Assembly (NCBI GenBank): GCA_035340715.1
Contig: DAOQTX010000041.1
Coordinates: 1 to 26,384 of the forward strand
Length of the DNA: 26,384 nt
Reading direction: 5' to 3'
Source: DAOQTX01 sp035340715
GTDB lineage: Bacteria > Bacteroidota > Bacteroidia > AKYH767-A > OLB10
Position 1 is the stretch's first letter. Each line of letters starts with the position of its first letter. Both the position numbers and the translations under genes were made by a program. Under the pieces are notes generated by a model. That model was given only the letters and a program-made list of their open reading frames with translations, was not told the origin of the DNA and did no database searches. This document shows, piece after piece, positions 15,487 to 23,500 of this stretch.

Positions 15487-16243
15487 TTTTATTCCAGATA
15501 CAGGCATTGTACTTGGATCTGGTTTGGGTGCTTTGGTGGATGCAATACAAGATGCACAGATCATACCCTATGAAAACATTCCAGGATTTCCTGTAAGCAC
15601 TGTAAAAGGACATAAGAGTAATTTGTATTTAGGAACCATCGGAAAAAGTAAAGTAATGGTAATGCAGGGTCGGTTTCACTTTTATGAAGGATATGGATTT
15701 GAAGAAATAACATTGCCCATTCGTGTTATGAAATTGATGGGCATTCAGAAGTTAATTGTATCAAATGCAGCCGGAGGAATGAATCCTGATTTTAAAGTTG
15801 GTGATTTGATGTTCATCAATGACCATATCAACTTACTACCGGGCAATCCTTTAATAGGTCCTAATATAGAAGAATTGGGTCCTCGTTTTCCCGACATGAG
15901 TGTACCATACGATCCAGCTCTTATCGCTCAGGCCGTTGCCATAGCTGAAAAAAATAAATTCAGATTTCATACAGGAGTATATGCTGCTGTATCGGGACCT
16001 ACCTTTGAAACACCGGCAGAATACAGATACTTATATAGAATTGGTGCTGATGCCGTGGGAATGAGTACTGTTCCAGAAGTAATTACTGCTCGTCACATGG
16101 GAGTGCCTTGTTTTGCGGCAAGTGTAATTACTGATTTAGGCGGAGGTGATCATGTGGAGCCTGTAAGTCACGAAGAAGTGTTAAAAGTAGCTAATGCAGC
16201 AGAACAGAAACTAACAGCGATTGTAAAAGAGATGTTGTCGTAA
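15437..16243 (+). CDS. punA: Purine-nucleoside phosphorylase
   Basis: A 268-residue trimeric-type purine nucleoside phosphorylase, a cytosolic salvage enzyme that splits inosine or guanosine with phosphate into base and ribose 1-phosphate. Visible motifs are GIVLGSGLG (23-31, phosphate site), VKGHKSN (56-62), MQGRFHFYEGY (76-86), VSNAAGGMN (108-116), GPTFETPAEYR (~186-196) and GMSTVPEVITARH (~205-217). The family-usual N-terminus supports the ATG at 15437, although it lies 50 bp inside lpxK. Its stop is 1 bp from the stop of convergent murB. Functionally it is unrelated to lpxK, so the overlap probably reflects genome compaction or translational coupling. Confidence 0.95.
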   Translation: MLKKVKEIVSHLQAKTNFIPDTGIVLGSGLGALVDAIQDAQIIPYENIPGFPVSTVKGHKSNLYLGTIGKSKVMVMQGRFHFYEGYGFEEITLPIRVMKLMGIQKLIVSNAAGGMNPDFKVGDLMFINDHINLLPGNPLIGPNIEELGPRFPDMSVPYDPALIAQAVAIAEKNKFRFHTGVYAAVSGPTFETPAEYRYLYRIGADAVGMSTVPEVITARHMGVPCFAASVITDLGGGDHVEPVSHEEVLKVANAAEQKLTAIVKEMLS

Positions 16244-16244
16244 A

Positions 16245-17261
16245 TTAAATGATGTTTACTTCAGGCTCAAGGTCAACATTAAATTTTTTTTTGACGGAAT
16301 CTATTATTTGATGAGCCAAATCAACCACTTCATTGCCTTTTGCATTTCCATAGTTTACCAATACTAAAGCCTGTTTCTCATACGACCCACAATTTTTCAT
16401 TCGCTTACCTTTCCATCCACACTGTTCAATCAGCCAACCGGCTGATAATTTGATTTTATCTTGTGAGCCTGGAAAATGAACTATTGAAGGAAATTCTTTG
16501 ATCAATGATTCAAAATCACCGGATTCAACTTCAGGATTTTTGAAAAAGGAACCGGCATTTCCGAGTTGCTCGGGATCTGGCAATTTGCTTTGCCTGATTT
16601 TAATAATGGCATTACTAACTGAACGTAGGCTGGCTTTTTCAATTCCATCTGCTTCCAATTGAGAAGTAATTGCTCCATACGATAAATTAAAAGTAGGATT
16701 GGTTTGCAAGCGAAACGTTACGTTACAAATGGCAAATTTATTTTTTAATGCTTGTTTAAAAACACTATTTCGATATCCAAACCGACATTGCTCTATATTG
16801 AAAGTCTCCATTTCGCCCGTCCTTATATTCATCGCTTCCAGTTCATAAAAACTGTCCTTAATCTCTACCCCATAGGCACCAATATTTTGAATAGGCGCAG
16901 CGCCTACCTTACCTGGAATTAAACTCAAGTTTTCAATTCCACCAAGCCCATTTGCCACACTGTATAGAACCAAGTCGTGCCAAATAATTCCAGCACCTGA
17001 CTTTACAAGAACTGTCTGTTCATCTATCTCCTTTCTTTCGATGCCATCTATATCCATTTTTACAACTAAGCCTTCAACATTTTTTGTAAGCAACATATTG
17101 CTTCCACCACCCAATAGAAAGACTCCACTATATTCATGCTTCATAGTAGTTACTACATGTTGCAATTCTTCAATGGATTTGACCGAAACAAAATGCTCGG
17201 CATAGACATCCATTTTGAAAGTATTAAGGGATTTTAATGGATAATTTGAAAAAACCTGCAT
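16245..17261 (-). CDS. murB: UDP-N-acetylenolpyruvoylglucosamine reductase MurB
   Basis: A 338-residue type I MurB, the FAD enzyme that reduces UDP-GlcNAc-enolpyruvate to UDP-MurNAc in peptidoglycan precursor synthesis. The FAD-binding segment FLLGGGSNMLLT lies at 48-59. IQNIGAYGVEI (~124-134) and YRNSVFK are the usual conserved blocks, and NAGSFFKNPEV (~236-246) contains the catalytic Ser. The C-terminus ends LEPEVNII, where Glu334 corresponds to the catalytic Glu of E. coli MurB; the protein stops four residues later, shorter than the E. coli tail. The YRNSVFK block and long C-terminal domain place it in the E. coli-like class. The ATG at 17261 is divergent from the small membrane protein gene, with 50 bp between. 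Confidence 0.95.
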   Translation of the reverse strand: MQVFSNYPLKSLNTFKMDVYAEHFVSVKSIEELQHVVTTMKHEYSGVFLLGGGSNMLLTKNVEGLVVKMDIDGIERKEIDEQTVLVKSGAGIIWHDLVLYSVANGLGGIENLSLIPGKVGAAPIQNIGAYGVEIKDSFYELEAMNIRTGEMETFNIEQCRFGYRNSVFKQALKNKFAICNVTFRLQTNPTFNLSYGAITSQLEADGIEKASLRSVSNAIIKIRQSKLPDPEQLGNAGSFFKNPEVESGDFESLIKEFPSIVHFPGSQDKIKLSAGWLIEQCGWKGKRMKNCGSYEKQALVLVNYGNAKGNEVVDLAHQIIDSVKKKFNVDLEPEVNII

Positions 17262-17311
17262 AGAGTGGTTAGAATTAAAAAAAACAATTCATATTTGCAT
17301 TTGTTGCACAT

Positions 17312-17728
17312 ATGTCAATGAATCCATCTACTTTAAAAGATAAATCATACATAGCCGGACGTTGTAATATTGGCGATGATGAGGTTAAAGTTCGAAAAAA
17401 ACTTTTGTTTATATCCATAATTGCAACCATGTTTTCCACAAGCTTTTGTTTCATCGTGGGATGTTCATTTTTCACCCTAGCTTTGGTATGGCTTTCATTA
17501 GCGTTTAGCTTTTTATTGCTTATCGAAATTGTTCAAAGATTCTGTGTCTTCTTTGGAATTTTTAATATTTATAATTTTGGTAAAGCAGGTGAATTGAATG
17601 ATGTGGAAAGTTGTCGCTGTATTCATAAGGATAGAAAGAAAGCTTTTCTCCTGATTTTGCTATCTTTTATAGTCGCCACAGCATTAACATATGCTGCATA
17701 TAGATTGATTGAAAATCTTATGGGGTAA
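17312..17728 (+). CDS. Small three-helix membrane protein of unknown function
   Basis: A 138-residue inner-membrane protein. Hydrophobic segments at ~31-50, ~52-72 and ~112-130 predict three transmembrane helices. The N-terminal soluble stretch has YIAGRCNIGDDEV (13-25), followed by Arg/Lys, and the loop between helices 2 and 3 has GIFNIYNFGKAGELNDVESC (82-101) and then HKDRKKA. From memory, short proteins with a similar CNIG-x-x-E motif and a DRxKA loop recur in Bacteroidota as unannotated membrane proteins; I cannot assign a function. Cys19, Cys101 and Cys103 are all in non-membrane regions and could bind metal. The gene is alone on its strand and its 3' end overlaps the convergent OmpA-family gene by 11 bp. 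Confidence 0.75.
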   Translation: MSMNPSTLKDKSYIAGRCNIGDDEVKVRKKLLFISIIATMFSTSFCFIVGCSFFTLALVWLSLAFSFLLLIEIVQRFCVFFGIFNIYNFGKAGELNDVESCRCIHKDRKKAFLLILLSFIVATALTYAAYRLIENLMG

Positions 17729-19622
17729 TTGAAATTACTTTTATCTCACAGCGTTCATTCTCAGCATGCTCTTCTTCTAAACACATAATTCCATTTTTAC
17801 AATGATTTAAAAGACGGCTTTCGCCATAACCTATAGCAGTGATCCTCTTGTGAAATATGCCACGTAAAACAAGATAGTCTTTAATGGTTTCAGCTCGCTT
17901 TTGCGATAGCAAAAAATTATCTCTATCGTTCCCTCTAGAGTCGGTATGCATGCTCAACTCAATTTTTATTTGAGGATTGTCGCTCAATAACTTGATTACT
18001 TTTTCAAGTTCCTTTTGTATAGCCTGATTGATTTCAGCAGACCTCTTATCAAATTTGATGGCATACCATTTTGATGGCACATCCAGTTGTATTCGATCAA
18101 TACTCATCGATGCATCAAATTTCTCAGCATATCTTTTTCCTTTTGTTGAAAAGCTTGCCTTGGTATAATAGTAGATTGGATCTTTAATTATCAGATCGTA
18201 ATCTTTGTCTGACTCTAAAGTTGCAGAAAACTTACCCTTTTCATCTGTAAAAACAGTCTTATCACTTTGGTTGCTTGATTTAAGTGTTAAACTCAGTCCC
18301 ACAATAGGTTTATTTGTCATCCGATCGAGCAAAATGCCAAAAAGCGTATGAGTTGGATTGAAACGATTGAACTCAAATATTTTGTCTGAATACTCCAAAC
18401 GATTCGAAGTAAAAAATCCGGATTGTCCAGTAGAATCCACTATTATCGCAAAGTCATCTTTAGATGAGTTAATAGGGAAGCCAATATTTCTTGGTGTGGT
18501 CCAATCATTAACTGTATAAAATGATTCATAAATATCCAATCCACCTAGACCTGGCCAACCATTTGAAGCAAAATAAAGTATACTGTCGTTATACATAAAT
18601 GGAAAAAGTTCATTGCCCGGTGTATTTATTTTTGGACCAAGATTTATTGGCTGCGACCATCTTCCGTTGATTTGTTGCGATCGATAAAGGTCAGTACCTC
18701 CATAACCCCAAGGCATGTCAGAAGCAAAATAGAGCGTGTTCCCATCTTCAGAAATTGCCGGATGCATAACAGAATAATCATTCGAATTAAATGGCATTTC
18801 AATTCCAAACTTCCAATTGTTGCCTTCCAAATAACCTTTATAAATTTTTAAAACACTAATATTCTTATCATTACTCTGAATGACATTGGTTTTATCGGTA
18901 TTACAACGTGTAAAATAAATGGTGTTATAAAATCGATTAAAAACTACCGGCCCTTCATCATGATTATTATTGATCTGACCCATTAGTGGTTCGGGCTCCA
19001 TCCAATTGCCTGCCTCTGTTCGTTTTGCATAAAACAAATCTGTTGTTCTTTTCCCTGTGTACTCTGAATAATCAGAATTTTTATTTGCATTGCTACCGCG
19101 TTCAGAGGCGAATACAATTCCTGATCTAAAAAATGCAGGTGCATAGTTGGCTATACCAGACTTATTCAATTTTAGCGATTTGATTTCAATTCGAGATGAA
19201 TCGACAAAAAACTGCTGCAATGAATCGCAAGCTTCTATTAAGTTTTGAGTTCGGCTATCATTTCGATTATAGAGCAGATATTGTTCGAGCCATTTCTTTG
19301 CTTCTTTGTACTTTTCATTTCGCATGAGCACCATAGCAAATCCAATTTGAACAGATGGATTGAGAACTTTATTAGCGGAAACAATTCGATACCATTTTTC
19401 GGCCTGTTCATCCTTTCCGGTAATGCGATAGCAATCTGCCAAGTTTAACATGGCCTCATAATCTCGATAGCGATCCAAATACACTTCATATTCTTGAATT
19501 GCTTTTTGATACTGCCATGCTCCATAATATTCATCCGCATACTTCTTATGTATCGTTACACAAGATGAAAAGCCAAATGTGAGCAATAATAGTGCGGTTA
19601 TATATTTTGAAAAAACTTTCAT
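17718..19622 (-). CDS. OmpA-family lipoprotein with TPR and PD40 repeats (T9SS-associated)
   Basis: A 634-residue outer-membrane lipoprotein candidate. A signal peptide ends in GFSSC (Cys21 as lipidation site, lipobox slightly atypical with Phe at -3). Residues ~25-130 contain TPR-like helices (AIQEYEVYLDRY, ADCYRITGKDEQAEKWY). Residues ~150-420 carry PD40-type beta-propeller repeats (ISEDGNTLYFASDMPWGYGG, FMYNDSILYFASNGWPGLGG). A CarboxypepD_reg-like module follows (~430-500), and then a C-terminal OmpA domain (~515-634) with the peptidoglycan-binding TDSRGNDRDN, LSQKRAETIKDYL and NERCEIK pattern. This four-part architecture is typical of Bacteroidota proteins next to PorP/SprF genes and probably links the secretion or adhesion machinery to peptidoglycan. 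Its ATG shares one base with the PorP/SprF stop (TAATG), so the two are translationally coupled. Confidence 0.92.
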   Translation of the reverse strand: MKVFSKYITALLLLTFGFSSCVTIHKKYADEYYGAWQYQKAIQEYEVYLDRYRDYEAMLNLADCYRITGKDEQAEKWYRIVSANKVLNPSVQIGFAMVLMRNEKYKEAKKWLEQYLLYNRNDSRTQNLIEACDSLQQFFVDSSRIEIKSLKLNKSGIANYAPAFFRSGIVFASERGSNANKNSDYSEYTGKRTTDLFYAKRTEAGNWMEPEPLMGQINNNHDEGPVVFNRFYNTIYFTRCNTDKTNVIQSNDKNISVLKIYKGYLEGNNWKFGIEMPFNSNDYSVMHPAISEDGNTLYFASDMPWGYGGTDLYRSQQINGRWSQPINLGPKINTPGNELFPFMYNDSILYFASNGWPGLGGLDIYESFYTVNDWTTPRNIGFPINSSKDDFAIIVDSTGQSGFFTSNRLEYSDKIFEFNRFNPTHTLFGILLDRMTNKPIVGLSLTLKSSNQSDKTVFTDEKGKFSATLESDKDYDLIIKDPIYYYTKASFSTKGKRYAEKFDASMSIDRIQLDVPSKWYAIKFDKRSAEINQAIQKELEKVIKLLSDNPQIKIELSMHTDSRGNDRDNFLLSQKRAETIKDYLVLRGIFHKRITAIGYGESRLLNHCKNGIMCLEEEHAENERCEIKVISITP

Positions 19623-20548
19623 TAAAAGAATCTGGGATTTTTAATTTTTAGTTGCTTAAATCCAAAATCATAGCCAAGCATTAATTCATGACTATTGTTT
19701 AAGTTATTCTTTAGAGAACTATTAATGATATCGTATGCATAGCCTACTCTCAAGGACTTGCTTACTTGTACATGAGTAAATAATACGATGGCATCGGCTG
19801 ATCGATAGGAAGCGCCCAACCACAGTGTCCGACTGATCAGTGCACTCAAACTTGCATCATATTGCATTTCAGCCCCATGTACGTATTTAATCAAAACGGC
19901 TGGCTTAAGTTCAATCTCACTACTTACGGGAACTACAACTCCTGAAGAGAAGTAATAATGTCTAGTTTGTTTAAAGGCAGAGGTTGAAGATACACTCAAT
20001 GATTGTTCAGGATCGTAACTCAACAAGTAAGGCAGTGAAACTCCTGCATAAACTCTTTCGCTATGAAACAATATGCCAAATCCAGCATTGGGTAAAATTT
20101 TCGATTCCTTTTGATTCGTATATACGGGATCGCTTTGATCAAAATAAACCAATGATCCAAAATCTGTTTTCACTTGTGATATAACCCCTCTCAGACCCAA
20201 GCTAAGTTTTGCTTGTGATAGAGGCAAATGATAAGCGTAGGTAAATGAAAGTTCATTGTTTGTGGTAACGCCTATTTTATCATTCAATGCGGTGAGACCT
20301 AATCCGATTCGCTTATTTTTTATTGGGGTATGAATATTAAACAAAGCCGATTCGGGAGCACCGGGGAACGAAGACCATTGTTTGCGATAAAGCATTGCAC
20401 TTGAAACATATTCTTTAGTTCCGCTATAGGCAGGATTTAGCGGCATGTCATTAAACAAGTATTGACTTAACAATCCTTGTTGTTGAGCATGCACTGTATC
20501 AATACATACCAGTACCAATAAAGAAAGTATGATCAATAATTTTTTCAT
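19622..20548 (-). CDS. PorP/SprF-family outer-membrane protein (type IX secretion partner)
   Basis: A 308-residue beta-barrel protein with a signal peptide (1-21, cleavage at VHA-QQ). The conserved family start, LSQYLFNDMPLNPAYSG (27-43), is followed by YRKQWSSFPGAP (54-65) and FNIHTPIKNKRIGLGL, which together define the PorP/SprF family. Alternating beta strands run to the C-terminal GYDFGFKQLKIKNPRFF. In Flavobacterium johnsoniae, SprF is required for surface exposure of the SprB adhesin, and PorP-like proteins act with type B C-terminal-domain cargo. The position directly after a giant adhesin with such a domain (4-bp ATGA overlap) makes this its probable dedicated partner. Confidence 0.95.
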   Translation of the reverse strand: MKKLLIILSLLVLVCIDTVHAQQQGLLSQYLFNDMPLNPAYSGTKEYVSSAMLYRKQWSSFPGAPESALFNIHTPIKNKRIGLGLTALNDKIGVTTNNELSFTYAYHLPLSQAKLSLGLRGVISQVKTDFGSLVYFDQSDPVYTNQKESKILPNAGFGILFHSERVYAGVSLPYLLSYDPEQSLSVSSTSAFKQTRHYYFSSGVVVPVSSEIELKPAVLIKYVHGAEMQYDASLSALISRTLWLGASYRSADAIVLFTHVQVSKSLRVGYAYDIINSSLKNNLNNSHELMLGYDFGFKQLKIKNPRFF

Positions 20549-23500
20549 CTTCTTAATTCAATAAAACCTTTTAACAAAATATCTTTAGATGGAATAGTTA
20601 GAATATAAAAATAAGTCCCTTCAGGAAGTACATTACCTGATTCACTAAGTCCTTTCCATTTATTGTTATATGGCGAACTTTCAAAAACGATATTACCCCA
20701 TCGATTAAATACTTTCAATTCATTGTCCAAAAAATCTTCAATACCTTGTATCACAAATGTATCATTGAATCCATCACCATTTGGTGTGAATGTATTTGCA
20801 GCTATAATTCCGGTTTCACATGAACCTGGAGTATTTTTGATAATCTGGACACGCGCACTATCAATGCATGATCCGTTCTGAACAATCCAATACAATTCAT
20901 TAATACCAACTTGTAAATTGCTGATTACAGAAAAAGCATTCAGACTATCAGCGATTACCAAAAGCGTATCATAAGTCATCCAGAATCCATAGTATGTTGG
21001 ATTTTGAATAGCAGCCATCGTAACTGAATCTTCACATGTAATTTGATTGGGTCCACCTTTAGCGACAATTTGATCCAACACTGTTACATTTAACAAGGCA
21101 GTATCAGTACATATTCCATCTGTTACGGTCCAAAGCAATTGTATAGTTCCGGTATCTGCATTAACCAAATACGTATTGTTGGATGCTGCATTTGCAATTG
21201 CAGCATTGCCACTAATAATACTCCAAGTTCCGACACCATACGTTGGAGCTAGGGCAGATATGAAAATACTATCTTCACCACAAATGACTTGATCGAAACC
21301 AGCTTCAGCTGTAACCATAGGAGGTTCTTCCAAAAGATATTGATTCTGCTTTACACAACCATTACTATCGCTTATGATTACGCTGTATATTCCTGCACTT
21401 AGATTCGTTCGGTTTTGCAAACTTGAACCGTCTGACCAAGCAAAAGAGAATGAAGGCGTTCCTCCGGTAACCGTTAAATTGATGCTCCCATCGTTATCTC
21501 CATTACAAGTAATTTCATAAGTTCCGTTTAATAATGGAATGGTAGCTGAAGTACTAATAGAATCGGGCTGCGTAATAAGAATGTTTTTATTCACTATACA
21601 TCCAACAGAATCACTAACCGTTAACGAATATATACCCGCGCTAAGATTACTGATATTTTGAGTGCTTGCACCATTAGACCATGAAAAAGTAAATGGAGGA
21701 CTTCCGGAACTAATTTGAGTATTGATGTATCCATTGCTGAATCCAAAGCAACTAATCAATCCTGAATCGATAACGCTTATTATCGGAGCCGCTAAATTGT
21801 TTACTGTTGTAAGCAATAAGTTGGTACAGCCTTTAGCATCTGTAATGGTTACGGTATAATTAGCCGCTATAATTGAACTCAAACAATTATTAGTTGAACC
21901 GGTACTCCATGAAAATGCATAGGGTGCAGTTCCACCACTTGGCAGAGCACACACAGCACCATTGGCAACATTGCAGCTTGCCGGAGTAATGTTGCTACCA
22001 ATTTGAATGGCCGATGATTGCCCCACTACATAAGAAGCAGTGATGGTACAAGCAGCTTGATCTGTTATCGTAACCGTATAAGTTCCTGCAGCAAGCGAAA
22101 TAATGTCTTGTGTGGTAGAACCATTACTCCATATATACGAATACGGATTTGCGCCTCCGTTTATTTGAATGTAGATAGCACCTGAATTTCCACCAAAGCA
22201 TACATTATCAACTATCGAGTCTAATTGAGATGTTGGAGATCCGGCACCAATCAAATTGAATACGGTATCAAGAACACATGCATTCTGATCTGTTATGGTT
22301 AACGTATAAACACCTTGTGGAACTCCGGTTATGGAACTTTGTGTTGAACCAGTATTCCATATATAAGAATGTGGAGTAACACCACCACTGCTATTTGCGC
22401 TTATGGTACCGTTAGATTGTCCACAAGTAGGTTGAGTGATATTTAATGATAGTGATATGGCTTGTGGTTGAATAATTAAAGTATCAAAAACGCTTGTGCA
22501 GCCATTGTTATCGGTAAGCGTTACAGTATAATTGCCAGCCCCTATATTATTAATATCTTGAGTGGTAGCTCCATTTGACCATATATAGCTAAAGGGTCCG
22601 TTACCGCTTACATTAATATTGATTGACCCATTAGTTTGTCCATTACAATTCACATTTTGAATGGTATTGAGTGTAATATTTGCAGCATTCAATGAACCCA
22701 CCGTAATGCTTGCACTTTGCGTACAGAGATTAGCATCGCTAACCGTTACAGTATAAATTCCTCCTGCAATATTATTAATGCTTGCTGTGGTTTGACCAGT
22801 ATTCCAAATAAAAGAATAAGAAGGTGTACCTCCGCTAATAGAAGCAGAAGCAGATCCATTATTTAATCCACACGTTGATGCGCTTTGTGAAGTAGATAAA
22901 TTTAATGCCGTTGGTTGAGTTATGTTTGCGCTTAACGTAGCGGTGCAATTCGCCCCGTCTGTTACGGTTACCGTATAAATAGCAGAGGTTAATCCAGATA
23001 TGTTCTGATTGGTGGAACCTGTATTCCATAAAAATAAATAGGGCGATGATCCTCCGCTGATATTCACCGAAATGCTCCCATTATTTCCACCAAAACAACT
23101 CACATTGGTTTTATTTAAAAGTGTAACATTCGGACCACCAGGATTATTCACTTGAATGGTAGAAGTGGCACTGCAAGAATTATTATCCGTTACTGTGACG
23201 GTATAGGTAGAAGGAGTTAATGAAGTAATGCTGGATAACGTAGATCCAGTATTCCATAAATATGTATAAGGAGACGTTCCTCCGGAAGGTAATACCGAAG
23301 CAGATCCATTCGATATATTACAATCAGCAGGAGTAGAAGATGTACTTAACGATAGTGCCGTTGGTTGCGTAATGGTATATGAAGATGTTGTAGTACAACC
23401 CGTTTGATCGGTAACTGTAACTGTATATACACCATTTGCGATTGAAGTGATATCTTGACTGCTCGATCCGTTGCTCCAGATGTAGCTGTATGTAGGCAAT

